DNA of 64,000 bases. Source: CAYNVQ01 sp964400735 (GTDB lineage Bacteria; Acidobacteriota; Aminicenantia; Aminicenantales; Aminicenantaceae). The stretch's first letter is position 1; every line of letters starts with the position of its first letter. This document shows, one piece after another, positions 8,094-17,401 of this stretch. A program made the translations under genes and the position numbers. The notes below the pieces were generated by a model. It had not been told where the DNA came from. It saw only the letters and a list, made by a program, of their open reading frames with translations, and made no database searches. The DNA lies in the NCBI GenBank assembly GCA_964400735.1, contig CAYNVQ010000003.1:372001-436000 (forward strand), given 5' to 3'.

Positions 8094-9458
8094 TTAACGA
8101 AGGTCTCCAGCAACACTCAGGTGCCACACGACTGGAAGGTAGCCCTCATGCTTGCGGCCTCCACCATAAGGATCAAAAAACATGCCCTTCTCCACAAGTA
8201 TGCGGTTGGCAGCACCGAAAATTTCGTGCCATATTTTGTAAAAGGTCGCCTCCAACGGCTGGCCGTATTTGTATGCCGCAAGGTCAGAAAGCTCAACCCT
8301 CAACCGCTCGAAATTCTGCTCGAGCCATGAAGTCAACATCTCCCGGCTTATCAAGATGAGCCTGTGAATAAAAGGCTGATCAGCGGGGGAGAAGACTGGA
8401 ATCCTCACTACATAGCCCTCAGATACCTTCCTGACATATTCCAAATACTCGAGTATGGACAGCAGATCTTTTAAATGATCGGATTCAATGTTAGTCGCTT
8501 CCTGGAGCTCCTCCTCGCTCTTTTGTCCTTTTCTAAGTTCCATCATGATCTTGCCCAAAGGCTCTAACATTTTTTCCCAAATGGCTCGTCTCCCTGCTCT
8601 TGCCAAAGCCGATTGAATTTCCTCAAGCGCATCCTGAAGGCGAATGCTGCGAGCCATCTGCCAAGCAATATCTGGGAAGCCATATCGAGGAAGAGAGGCA
8701 TGGTCGCCGAAGGTAGTGAATGCCACACCGCTATCCAGATACTCGTTATGGCTGCCCCAGTACAGACCTTTTTTTTCGAGAAACTGCTTGGCCCTCCTGT
8801 CTTCTGCCCAGCCGACGAATGGCGCATTTTTTGGCGGTGTTGAAGATCGATAACCTAACTCTTTTGTGATACGCAATCCATCCCAGTCGAGAGAAAAACA
8901 GCCAATCAGAACATAGGCCAGAGTCGATGTGTTAACCGTTTTCAATGAGTAAACATCGAGAATCTCTTTGAACTCAGCTTGCTTTTTTCTGTATATTTCT
9001 GCCAGGTCTTCAGCAAAATTCTTGCAGATTTCTCGCAATCTCCTTTGGTCATCTTGGGTAAAGAGGCTGAAACCGAGAACATATTGGCCATCTTGCTCCT
9101 TAAGGAGGCCCATATCTAAAATATCCTGCACAGAAAACTCTGTCCCTTTGAGCGATTCTTCAACTAAAGGAGGAGCCTTTGAGCTTTGTGCCACTTCAAG
9201 GAGGAGCTGTTGGATCTTCAGAAGACTGAGGGCATACTCCGGGTTTCGGGTTTTGGGAAGGGAATCTGCTTCTGGAACATCAATGCTGACACTTAGCAAG
9301 TTCCCCCTTTTTTGGCCAAGCATGTGCCTGGGGGTAACTGAAAACACAACGATTCCAAGAGTCATGACAATACAGTACGTTCCTTTTATAAGCAAGGATC
9401 GAGACTCAGGCTTTTTCTTGGAATCTCTTTTCCTGCCTTGTAGGTCGATTTCGCACAT
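8094..9458 (-). CDS. Exported winged-helix-like protein, paralogue A
   Basis: 454 aa. A basic N-terminus precedes one hydrophobic segment (about residues 25-43), so it is anchored or exported. Residues about 80-170 resemble a winged-helix unit, a QQLLLEVAQ helix to the DMGLLKEQDGQYVL wing, leading into SLFTQDDQRRLREI. The C-terminal part has WHEIFGAANRILVEKG. The same layout recurs in the genes at 31091 and 38345, so this is a local paralogous family of unknown function. The start follows AAAGGAGG by 6 bases. A sigma-54 promoter lies about 70 bases upstream. An extracytoplasmic role would be odd for a DNA-binding fold, so the fold may serve as a protein-interaction module. Confidence 0.75.
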   Translation of the reverse strand: MCEIDLQGRKRDSKKKPESRSLLIKGTYCIVMTLGIVVFSVTPRHMLGQKRGNLLSVSIDVPEADSLPKTRNPEYALSLLKIQQLLLEVAQSSKAPPLVEESLKGTEFSVQDILDMGLLKEQDGQYVLGFSLFTQDDQRRLREICKNFAEDLAEIYRKKQAEFKEILDVYSLKTVNTSTLAYVLIGCFSLDWDGLRITKELGYRSSTPPKNAPFVGWAEDRRAKQFLEKKGLYWGSHNEYLDSGVAFTTFGDHASLPRYGFPDIAWQMARSIRLQDALEEIQSALARAGRRAIWEKMLEPLGKIMMELRKGQKSEEELQEATNIESDHLKDLLSILEYLEYVRKVSEGYVVRIPVFSPADQPFIHRLILISREMLTSWLEQNFERLRVELSDLAAYKYGQPLEATFYKIWHEIFGAANRILVEKGMFFDPYGGGRKHEGYLPVVWHLSVAGDLR

Positions 9459-9527
9459 GGCGAGCCTCCTTTGAAATTCGAATTAAATATCTTCCTGAGC
9501 TAGTTTCTGCAATTGTAAAAAAAAAAG

Positions 9528-9543
9528 AGCATGTTTCATGCCA
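9528..9543 (-). promoter_or_regulatory. Sigma-54 promoter of paralogue A gene
   Basis: Read on the minus strand, TGGCATGAAACATGCT has GG-N10-GC spacing. The predicted start is near 9518, about 60 bases before the ATG at 9458. Confidence 0.6.
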
Positions 9544-9565
9544 AAGAAAAATCTTTTCTCAATTC

Positions 9566-9765
9566 TATCGGCATTTTTTACCCTTCGGGCGAGCCTATAT
9601 TGCAGGGTGGGGGGAGTAAGCGGCTTCGTTATAGCCCGGGTAGATGGGGTCGGCTCGCGGTAGTTCACTGCAGCTTCATGGACCACTTCCTCGCCCCACC
9701 TTTAATGTAAGGGTGGGGTGGGTTGGCGTGGGGCAGGTTGGCCTTAACTCGTGAATAATCCAGGT
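9566..9765. repeat. Dispersed intergenic repeat, long copy
   Basis: It starts with TTTTTTACCCTTCGG and ends with CTCGTGAATAATCCAGG. A shorter copy lies at 36829-36908. The long copy has about 106 extra bases between two GGGTGGGG direct repeats (9605-9612 and 9711-9718), which suggests loss or gain by recombination between them. The end motif AACCTGGATTAT(T) also occurs at about 35467 and 51452. Confidence 0.6.
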
Positions 9766-11861
9766 TAATTGATGTTTTTGAGCTGTTTTAAGAGATAGGT
9801 GTATCTGAGCGCATCCAGGAAAGCACGCTGCTGGTTCGTCGTCACGCCACCATGTCCTCCTTCGGTATTTTCATAGTAGTAAAACTTGTATCCCATATCC
9901 TCCATCTTCCGTGCCATTTTCCTCGCATGTCCGGGATGAACCCGGTCGTCCCTTGTGGATGTAGTGAAAAAGACTTCGGGGTATTTTTTATCGGGGAACA
10001 GGTTATGATAAGGGCTGTACTTTTTGATGTACATCCACTCTTCAGGCACGTCCGGGTTCCCGTATTCTCCCACCCAGCTCGCACCTGCCAGGAGCTTATT
10101 ATACCTTTTCATGTCCAAAAGAGGCACATTACAAACTGCGCCAGCGCAAAGATCAGGCCTTTGAGTAAACACCACTCCCACCAGTAATCCCCCGTTGCTT
10201 TCCCCGGTGATACCTAGGTGATCAGGAGAGGTAATTCTTCGTTTTATCATATCCTCTGCGACGGCGATGAAGTCGTCGTATATTCTCTGGCGGTTTTCCT
10301 TCAAACCGGCTTGGTGCCATTTAGGTCCGAATTCTCCTCCACCCCGGATGTTGGCCACGGCATACAATCCTCCCTTTTCTAACCAAGCCGCTCCAACGGT
10401 AGCCGAATAAAACGGTCGGATCGAAATTTCAAAACCTCCATATCCATAAAGGAGAGTCGGGTTGGATCCATCCAGCTTCATTTTTTTGGAGTGAATAAGA
10501 AAATATGGGATTTGCGTGCCATCTTTTGAGCAAGCCTCGAGTTGTTCGACCTCATATTGACTTTGATCAAAAAACGCAGGTAAGGCTTTAACCTTTCTGG
10601 GTGCTTCGGTCTTACCTGACACAAAATACAGGCTGGGAGGCATCAGAAAATCCTCATACCCAAAGAAGAATCGATCTGAAAGATCATCGGTACTCACGAT
10701 ATATAGGCTTCCGAAATCAAGGGCATCGACTTTCTTTTTTTGCCACTTTCCACCCTTTAAAGTGTAGGTGAAAAGCTCACTCTTTACGTTGGTCAACATA
10801 TTGACAAGCATGAGATTTTTTGTGAAGGAGACAGAATCGATGCTCGAACGCTCGTTAGGTTCAACAACCACGCTAAAATCTTTGCTTCCTCCGAGCAACT
10901 TGTCGTAATCGATCGAGATCAGTGCCCCCTGGCTGTATGATACAGCCCCTGTATGCAAGTCTGATTTTAAATGGATTAAAATTTGATTTTTAAAAATGCC
11001 TCGGATTTGAGCATCATCTGGAATATCCAACTTGATAATCTTTCCATCTTCAATCACATGGAAATGGGAAAAGTAGCGTGTTATCGCCCGTTCGATGAGG
11101 ACATACTGCCTCTCCGGTTTGTTTATGACATATGTCCATACTCCGTTATCGGTCTTTTCTCCTTCGAAAATAGTCGTGGCTTCCACTAGAGGCGTCCCTC
11201 TTTTCCATACCTTGGTAGTCCTTGGGTAACCGGCCTCTGTGAGCGACCCTTCACCAAAATCTGTGCCCACATACAGAGTGTTCTTATCCTTCCAGGCGGT
11301 CAAAGATTTGGCCGTGGGCAGGAAAAATCCATCCCTGATGAACTTCTTCTCTTCTACATCGAACTCTCTTACCTCTGTCGCATCCCCACCGCCCGGTGAA
11401 AGGTAGACGAGGCAACGGTCAAACTCGGGATAAAGCCTGCTTACGCCTTTAAAAACCCAGTTCTCTCCCTCTGCATTTGAAAGAGCGTCAATATCCAAGA
11501 GAGTTTCCCATCTGGGGGAGGCTTTCAGATATTCCTCTAATTTCGTTCGACGCCAGATACCTCGCTCATTTTTCTCATCCTTCCAGAAGTTATATATATA
11601 ATCTCGGACAATAGAAGGATAGGCGATACGCTCGTTTGAGTTGTAAATTTCGAGGTTTTTTTCGTATATCTCATCAAAGACGGGATGTTTTTTGAGGATG
11701 TTTAGTGTAGCTTCATTCTTTGCTTTTACCCAGTTCAATGCTTTTTCACCGTCAATCTCCTCCAGCCATAGGTATGGATCGGGCTTTTCCTGGCTGTAAA
11801 TCAGGTTAGATAAAAACAAAAGTCCTAATGAAATACTCAGAATTTGGATATGTTTTTTCAT
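9765..11861 (-). CDS. Prolyl oligopeptidase (S9A family), exported
   Basis: 698 aa. The start is the ATG at 11861, preceded by AGGACAGGA; a longer frame to 11903 lacks a signal. The N-terminus is a Sec signal peptide (KKHIQILSISLGLLFLSN), then the beta-propeller domain beginning PDPYLWLEEIDGEKALNWV and a C-terminal alpha/beta hydrolase. Catalytic triad: Ser about 555 in GESNGG, Asp about 639 in RDDRVHPGH and His about 670 in EGGHGG. YGYGGFEIS precedes it, as in the family. It cleaves short peptides after proline. The predicted location is periplasmic. Length is normal. Confidence 0.94.
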   Translation of the reverse strand: MKKHIQILSISLGLLFLSNLIYSQEKPDPYLWLEEIDGEKALNWVKAKNEATLNILKKHPVFDEIYEKNLEIYNSNERIAYPSIVRDYIYNFWKDEKNERGIWRRTKLEEYLKASPRWETLLDIDALSNAEGENWVFKGVSRLYPEFDRCLVYLSPGGGDATEVREFDVEEKKFIRDGFFLPTAKSLTAWKDKNTLYVGTDFGEGSLTEAGYPRTTKVWKRGTPLVEATTIFEGEKTDNGVWTYVINKPERQYVLIERAITRYFSHFHVIEDGKIIKLDIPDDAQIRGIFKNQILIHLKSDLHTGAVSYSQGALISIDYDKLLGGSKDFSVVVEPNERSSIDSVSFTKNLMLVNMLTNVKSELFTYTLKGGKWQKKKVDALDFGSLYIVSTDDLSDRFFFGYEDFLMPPSLYFVSGKTEAPRKVKALPAFFDQSQYEVEQLEACSKDGTQIPYFLIHSKKMKLDGSNPTLLYGYGGFEISIRPFYSATVGAAWLEKGGLYAVANIRGGGEFGPKWHQAGLKENRQRIYDDFIAVAEDMIKRRITSPDHLGITGESNGGLLVGVVFTQRPDLCAGAVCNVPLLDMKRYNKLLAGASWVGEYGNPDVPEEWMYIKKYSPYHNLFPDKKYPEVFFTTSTRDDRVHPGHARKMARKMEDMGYKFYYYENTEGGHGGVTTNQQRAFLDALRYTYLLKQLKNIN

Positions 11862-12246
11862 TTTCCTGTCCTCTATTCTTTCTAATAAGCCGTTTTTCAG
11901 CATGGGATTTTGTTGCCTGAATCGAAAACTTGATTAAAATCGCACCCGGCTTTCCCATCGGATATTTTTTTTCGAACGACGGTTCCGATCGCTTCTAGCG
12001 AAACTCGTTCTCAAGCCATTCTTATCGCTCGTTGTTGTTTTTCGTCCTGGTGATTCTTGCCTCTCATGGTGATGTGCTAATTGAACGCAGATATCATCCT
12101 GTGATGGCCACACAACTTTTATGAATTTAAGAACTTATATTTTTGTGTTTTCTGACATGAAATCGGAAAACAGCATCTTCGATAATTCGTCATCTCCTTG
12201 AAACAGAATAAGCCGGAAAAAAAGATGTGAACCACGAGTTTCTTCA
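11862..12246. other. Intergenic region without recognisable gene
   Basis: 385 bases between two minus-strand genes. It contains the Shine-Dalgarno of the prolyl oligopeptidase at its left end. I see no small ORF with a ribosome site, no clear -24/-12 promoter (only a poor GG-N10-GC match near 11945) and no strong hairpin. Confidence 0.45.
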
Positions 12247-13392
12247 TTACTGGAAAAATGCGTCGCGGTGCTTTTTGATCGTTCCTGGAGCCAGTTTGCC
12301 TTCCTGAATCGTTCTTATCAAGAAATCCCGAAACCGCTCCCCCTTCTGGTTATATTTCTCCTCTTTCAACACCTTATACAGAGCGGCGGAGAAAACATGC
12401 ATCCCATCATCACTTTCTTTCCATCTTTTTCGAGGCTCGACTTCAATCCCGAATTTTTCATTGATGATCTGTTCCAAGGCCTGAACACAATCCTCTTCGA
12501 TGAAACCTTCGAAGGAATTGTATCCAAATGCCGGATTGTGGTTTTTAATTGTATCCATTAAAAATTCATCCTTTTTCAACAATTCAAAGGTCTTTCTAAG
12601 ATCATCGTCATGCACAAGATCATATGGCGGATGCATCATTTCGTGAACTGCATTCCGCAGAACGATTTCAAAAGGCCAGGCGACATCGGTTAAAAAACGA
12701 GTGCCGGTCACTTTTATGCCGTGGGGTTGAGAGAAGTAAAGCATATAAACGGTTATCCTGTTGGAGGGTAAAGCAAAACCCAGATGTCTTTCGACTTCTG
12801 CGATAACGTTGTAAGCAGGCAGATCCTTTTCGACGAGCTCGATCTTCTGCCTCACTCGGGGCAGGACGTTTTCTTTCCAATAGGATTCAAATTGAATATC
12901 TTTTAAAAACAGAAGTATGGATTTCAAATCCTCTCTAACGGAATCATAAAGCTGCCATCCAGCTTCACTGTAATAAGGCGTTTGTTTCAAAGCACTCTGC
13001 ATCCTCATGCTGTGGTTGAGGGTGAGTAACATCTCATCCATTGTCTCATCATCGGTTGCCGAGAAATAAAGACACAGGAAGGCTGAGATGATGCCTTGAT
13101 TTTCGTCTTTAATCTTTCGTTTCAAGTTGCTCAGAGCATCCTGGGCTGCAGGAGTGATGCTGGGTTGGAACTTGTCGTATTCCTCCTGATAGTAGCGTAG
13201 ATAGAATGGATCTGCTGTCAACGCATTCAAGAAGCACAGAACATCGAACTTAAAACAAGGCCTGACCTGCCATTCGGTGGCGGTATGGATCGGCATATAG
13301 GTTTGAGCTTGCCCTTTTCTTTGCTGACCGCAATTCGTAATGAATGCCGCAAGGCATAGAAGAACAGCTGTTGATCGAAGCGTTCGTTTCAT
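12247..13392 (-). CDS. Putative HExxH metalloprotease lipoprotein
   Basis: 381 aa. The signal peptide ends in a lipobox-like segment (AAFITNCGQQ). The central part contains the zinc-binding pattern HEMMH in NAVHEMMHPPYD, followed some 50 residues later by an acidic stretch FIEEDCVQALEQI that could supply the third ligand, as in gluzincins. I do not recognise the overall family. AAAGGAG lies about 8 bases before the ATG. It sits between an S9 and an M1-type peptidase, consistent with extracytoplasmic peptide degradation. The protease call rests on one short motif and is tentative. Confidence 0.65.
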   Translation of the reverse strand: MKRTLRSTAVLLCLAAFITNCGQQRKGQAQTYMPIHTATEWQVRPCFKFDVLCFLNALTADPFYLRYYQEEYDKFQPSITPAAQDALSNLKRKIKDENQGIISAFLCLYFSATDDETMDEMLLTLNHSMRMQSALKQTPYYSEAGWQLYDSVREDLKSILLFLKDIQFESYWKENVLPRVRQKIELVEKDLPAYNVIAEVERHLGFALPSNRITVYMLYFSQPHGIKVTGTRFLTDVAWPFEIVLRNAVHEMMHPPYDLVHDDDLRKTFELLKKDEFLMDTIKNHNPAFGYNSFEGFIEEDCVQALEQIINEKFGIEVEPRKRWKESDDGMHVFSAALYKVLKEEKYNQKGERFRDFLIRTIQEGKLAPGTIKKHRDAFFQ

Positions 13393-13562
13393 ACGAGTTT
13401 CTCCTTTCGATAAGATCCTGATTTTTGTGTTAAAGGAATAAAGAATTTTTTATATTGACTATTCGGAACCCGTGATCCCTTTTTGGATTTGAGTTTTGCT
13501 GACGATATCTGAGATTATACAATGCACTTATTTCATTTCATTAAAGAGAACGACGCCCAGGC

Positions 13563-14519
13563 CTAATTGACGTTAGTGATGGTTACTGGTTCCTTTTTTA
13601 GAATATCGAGGTTAAGGGGCTGATTTTTGCCCTCTTTTTCCCACCATTGTTTCCATTCTTCGATCCTTTTGTTTTGGTCGGCTGCTTTTAAACCGGGCTC
13701 CCAAAAAAAGTCTCTACCCGTCAGCCTCTCAAGTAAATCGACGATGCATCCTATTTTCTGCTCGGGTATATTTCCGGCCAGATAGAAAATTTGGGCGATG
13801 TCTTCATTTCCTGCTAATATGCTTTTCAGAATTGAATCGATGACTTTTTTGGCATCGGCTTGGGCTCCTTCGTCATCCCGAAATCCAAGACGATACTTGG
13901 CGCGGGTTAATAGGTAGCTGGCACAAAGGCCTATGTCATCCCTGGCCAGAAGCTGATCCATGTCTTTTGCTTGAAGGAGTTGCATCGCATTCTGCAGATA
14001 TTTTGAGATCGTATCGAATGCTTCGCGAGGTCTCCCGTCCAGAAAGAGGGCGTATGAGCGCCTGAACCAGAGCCAATTGTTCACCGGATTAGCTTCCAGA
14101 TAGGTAGGGTCGAGAGCCAAAACCAGACGAATCCGGTCATCCGGATGGTAGTGGAAGGCCGTCATCTCAGGGTCGATCAGGACTTCTTCTACTTCCATAG
14201 TTGTGAAAAAGCGGAATTCTTTGTAGCTGTGGCCATCCAATCTAAAGGATTCGTATTTTTCGTCATTTCCCATCTTCAGGAGCAAAGGACAGGTGTCTCC
14301 GGTGGAGCCTTCATTTTGGATCTTTACAACCGTCATGTAACCCTTGCCCTCTTTGGATGGATGAAAACCTAGAAGCTTATAGCTGGGATATCCTGGACTC
14401 CAGCATAGACTTTTGAAGAGTGGGGTTAGATCTTTGCCTGCTACTTTGTTGAAGGTCTGGAAAAAGTCGGACATGGTTACGTTCGGTTGAAGAATCGGAC
14501 GGTGAACGCCTTCAGGCAT
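13563..14519 (-). CDS. C-terminal part of frameshifted M1-type aminopeptidase
   Basis: 318-codon open frame that continues the upstream M1-like gene in the -1 frame. Its start region (SDFFQTFNKVAGKDLTPLF) matches the end of an M1 catalytic domain, where the family has a F...F..VSG.DL helix. Then comes a beta domain and a helical C-terminus. Inserting a single base near 14490 would join the two frames as ...KAFTVRFLQPNVTMSDFF. The MPEG start at 14519 lies inside the preceding gene and lacks a ribosome site, so independent translation is doubtful. Confidence 0.7.
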   Translation of the reverse strand: MPEGVHRPILQPNVTMSDFFQTFNKVAGKDLTPLFKSLCWSPGYPSYKLLGFHPSKEGKGYMTVVKIQNEGSTGDTCPLLLKMGNDEKYESFRLDGHSYKEFRFFTTMEVEEVLIDPEMTAFHYHPDDRIRLVLALDPTYLEANPVNNWLWFRRSYALFLDGRPREAFDTISKYLQNAMQLLQAKDMDQLLARDDIGLCASYLLTRAKYRLGFRDDEGAQADAKKVIDSILKSILAGNEDIAQIFYLAGNIPEQKIGCIVDLLERLTGRDFFWEPGLKAADQNKRIEEWKQWWEKEGKNQPLNLDILKKEPVTITNVN

Positions 14520-15811
14520 TTGAAAAAGAGGGCATCCCCCAGTTCAAGACGCAACTGGTTGACCACCAGGGGCCCCTTCCAATAGTTTGCCGACACGATG
14601 GACTGTGGGTCGAATCCTTCCTGTTCGATCAAGGGAGCCTGCTTTGGTTCGGAATCCAGAGCCAAATAATAGGTGAAAAATCCGATCTTGGAATTGAGCA
14701 GGCAGTTCCGGAAAGAAGCATAGCCGTTGATTTCCCTCAAGGCCCAAAAAGCAGAGAACTCAGCCATCGCCTCGCGGAGGAATTTGCTGCCCTCACCATA
14801 AGAGGCACAGAGCAATCCCCACCACGTATGGGCCAGTTCGTGGGCGATGGTCTCCAGGCTAAAGAATCGAATTATACTCTGCTGGAGCACCTGCCCCATG
14901 AACATGCCGTGCCCGCCCCAGTCGGTATGACTGATGATGAGACGGTAGGTAGAACTTCCAGGACTGGCATATAAACCTGAAAAAATATTGAAAACTCGAA
15001 CGATATCAGGTGCCAGTTGTTCGGTTGCACGGATTATTTCAGGATCATGAGGCGAATATATTTCTACGGTGAGTTCTCCTTCTTTTTTGTCAATGGTTTC
15101 ATAGCGTCCGACAAGAATTTGGGGCGAACCGTTCGCCACCGATTTCCACTCCTCGATGGCAGTATCTTGGATTACAGTTTTTTTTACCCTTTCTCCGCCG
15201 GTCACTGCTGTCAATGTCGAAGGATAGGTAACTGTCAGATCCCACTCTGGTCTGTACAAATTTGGAAATGAACCGATCTCAGGCTTGAAGAACACTCTGG
15301 GCAACCATGCAAAGTCGGATATAAGATAAAGCTCCTTTTCTTTTGCCCGCGCCAACGGGAAGCCTCTATCCTTGGATTTTCCATTAATGGAATAGACGAA
15401 TTGGATTTCTATTTCTTCGTTGGGTTGCAAGGGACGGTTAAAGATGACCCTGTATATCGGCCATTCGCCTGTCTGGCCGAAGGGATTTGGCGTGTGCGTG
15501 AGTATTAAATCGAGTTTTTTCGTGCCCCCGGCTTCGATGACATTAACACTTCTAACTTCAGGAACCCAGTCGTCATGATTGCCAGATGTCCCGAGCAGAA
15601 AATCGCTTCGCTCTATGAAATTATGCGAAAAATTCTGGATGGATGTGTTGGCAATAATGCTGACCGCATTGTTTTCAAAATCAGGTTTGAGCTGAACCTT
15701 GTACCGAACGATGCACAGATCTGTATCATACGCATTACCCAATGATAGGGCTGGACTGAAACCCAATAGAAACCACAATAAGACAAGAACCGATAAAGTT
15801 TTTATTTTCAT
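14477..15811 (-). CDS. M1-type aminopeptidase, N-terminal part (frameshifted)
   Basis: 444 aa: signal peptide, N-terminal beta domain, then the zinc site IAHELAHTWWG (HExxH) with the third ligand Glu in FLREAMAEFSAFWALRE about 18 residues on. The usual GxMEN exopeptidase loop is not evident; WGGHGMFMG is in its place. The frame stops at 14477 just after KAFTVRFFNRT, while the natural continuation lies in another frame. A 1-base deletion in the genome or assembly explains it. If real, the enzyme loses its C-terminal domain. AGGAGAG directly precedes the ATG. Confidence 0.82.
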   Translation of the reverse strand: MKIKTLSVLVLLWFLLGFSPALSLGNAYDTDLCIVRYKVQLKPDFENNAVSIIANTSIQNFSHNFIERSDFLLGTSGNHDDWVPEVRSVNVIEAGGTKKLDLILTHTPNPFGQTGEWPIYRVIFNRPLQPNEEIEIQFVYSINGKSKDRGFPLARAKEKELYLISDFAWLPRVFFKPEIGSFPNLYRPEWDLTVTYPSTLTAVTGGERVKKTVIQDTAIEEWKSVANGSPQILVGRYETIDKKEGELTVEIYSPHDPEIIRATEQLAPDIVRVFNIFSGLYASPGSSTYRLIISHTDWGGHGMFMGQVLQQSIIRFFSLETIAHELAHTWWGLLCASYGEGSKFLREAMAEFSAFWALREINGYASFRNCLLNSKIGFFTYYLALDSEPKQAPLIEQEGFDPQSIVSANYWKGPLVVNQLRLELGDALFFKCLKAFTVRFFNRT

Positions 15812-16033
15812 CTCTCCTACCTTTAATAGCTGTTATACTGTTAGGACTTCGATTGAAAAAATGATATATACATAATAGGCTTGCTCTATATATAGATTGG
15901 GGGTTCAAGCCATTCTTGAAGAATACCGATTACATTACCAGGCTTTTTTGAAACAATAAGAAATGTTCCATGGTTTCAGTCTAGTGTTAGGGCAGAGTAA
16001 CACTTGATTTTTTCAACTCAGCCCAAAAAACCC

Positions 16034-17074
16034 TCAAAAGGAGCCATCAAAATGTTTCCTGTTGAAGTTCCTGCATAGGAAGGAAATTCCTAAAGCCAGG
16101 GTCGAAAAAACAGCAAGGATAAGGAGATAGTTCTTTTTTAGCATTTGTTCCTGAAGGATATATCTGGTCCATGAAAAAAGCAGCCCCAATGCCCCTAGGA
16201 ATACGCCAAAAAAACTCGCCTTCAATCCTGATCTCTTAAAGAGTTCTATAGTCTTTTGGATCAGTCCTTTAATTTTTCCCCTGCCGGTTATACAAATCAA
16301 GAGGAATATGAACCAGAAAATAGTCATCGTTATGTAGGATTCGATATGATAGCCTTTTGCGTACAAGGGAACAGCAATGGTGGGAATAAAAAAATTACAT
16401 AGCGTATGGATCACCATACAAACCAATAAACTTCCGGTGGCGTAATAGGCTAGGCAGAAGAAAATTCCGTGGGGAACCGTATTTAAAACGTTAAGTACAC
16501 TCCATTCAGGATGGGATATGTAATGGCCCAAGCTAAAAACGATCAAAGAAAAGAAGAATCCTGCAGCGGGAGCCACCTCCCGGCTGAATAATCCCTGGAG
16601 ATAACCTCTGTACCATATTTCTTCATGAAAGGCGCCGGTTATGAAGCCGAAGATGATAGACATGATGCCGGCGGCTGGGATGAGAACGATAAGGGAAAGC
16701 TGAAAGAGAGAATCCGTTGAACCCATGGCCAATTCTGAAGCTTTTGGCAGAAGGACTATCTCCAAGGGAAATGTCAGAACATAGATAAGACTGGCAATCA
16801 CAAATCCATACCAGACGTCTTTGCGCCATCCTTTATAGAGCCTAAAACCCAAATCCTTCCAAGTCCAAGCTCCCTTTATTCGTCTAACGGTATAGGTCAA
16901 TGCGGCAACTGATGCGCCATAGAGTAACCAATAAAGAATGATATTTGCTAGCCCTTCGATTTTGAAAAAATTGACAAGCAAGAAATTAATAAATGCCGAG
17001 ACTAAGCTCAAAACTCCAAATAATCCTAGGAATTCAGGGTATAGAAAGAAGGTTTTTCTTAATGTGCTTTTCAT
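16034..17074 (-). CDS. CPBP-family intramembrane metalloprotease
   Basis: 346 aa, about eight hydrophobic segments. The CPBP/CAAX protease motif 1 is HEEIWYRGYL (EExxxR), motif 2 is SLGHYISH, and motif 3 is VIHTLCNF. Members are membrane-embedded proteases, some acting on prenylated or peptide substrates and some on bacteriocin maturation or immunity. AGGAG lies about 7 bases upstream of the ATG. It follows the PadR/permease genes on the same strand after a 327-base gap that holds a strongly paired element. A second CPBP gene lies at 23424. Confidence 0.9.
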   Translation of the reverse strand: MKSTLRKTFFLYPEFLGLFGVLSLVSAFINFLLVNFFKIEGLANIILYWLLYGASVAALTYTVRRIKGAWTWKDLGFRLYKGWRKDVWYGFVIASLIYVLTFPLEIVLLPKASELAMGSTDSLFQLSLIVLIPAAGIMSIIFGFITGAFHEEIWYRGYLQGLFSREVAPAAGFFFSLIVFSLGHYISHPEWSVLNVLNTVPHGIFFCLAYYATGSLLVCMVIHTLCNFFIPTIAVPLYAKGYHIESYITMTIFWFIFLLICITGRGKIKGLIQKTIELFKRSGLKASFFGVFLGALGLLFSWTRYILQEQMLKKNYLLILAVFSTLALGISFLCRNFNRKHFDGSF

Positions 17075-17282
17075 GATGTTCTCCTGGTATTATTTATGAA
17101 TTTTTTAACGGAGCATATAAAGATTTTTTCCTAAGAAGATAAATCGGTTAGCTATTCGTTCAGGATTCTGATGAAATAAGCTCAAGGGCCTTAAAAAAGA
17201 AGGTATGTACATCTTGATATCTAATGTTTGATCTCTATACGGTTTGGATTAAGCGAAACAAATTGATACAACTCTAGATAGA

Positions 17283-17350
17283 GGCCGGCTGTGTGACGGT
17301 GATTCGGAGGCAATAAGCCCATTGATCAAAGCGGCTCTCCCCAGCCGGCC
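17283..17350. other. Strongly paired RNA-like element
   Basis: GGCCGGCTG (17283-17291) pairs perfectly with CAGCCGGCC (17342-17350). Inside, GGAG pairs with CTCC and AGCC with GGCT, around a loop with the palindrome TTGATCAA. The result is a nested three-stem fold of 68 bases, lying between the permease stop at 17402 and the CPBP start at 17074. There is no T-tract, so it does not look like a simple terminator. It could be a leader or processed element for the CPBP gene. The rest of the gap shows nothing. Confidence 0.5.
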
Positions 17351-17401
17351 AAAGAAAGCCGTTATGTGAAAAAGGAGGGAAGTCATAAACGACGGATTGG
17401 A

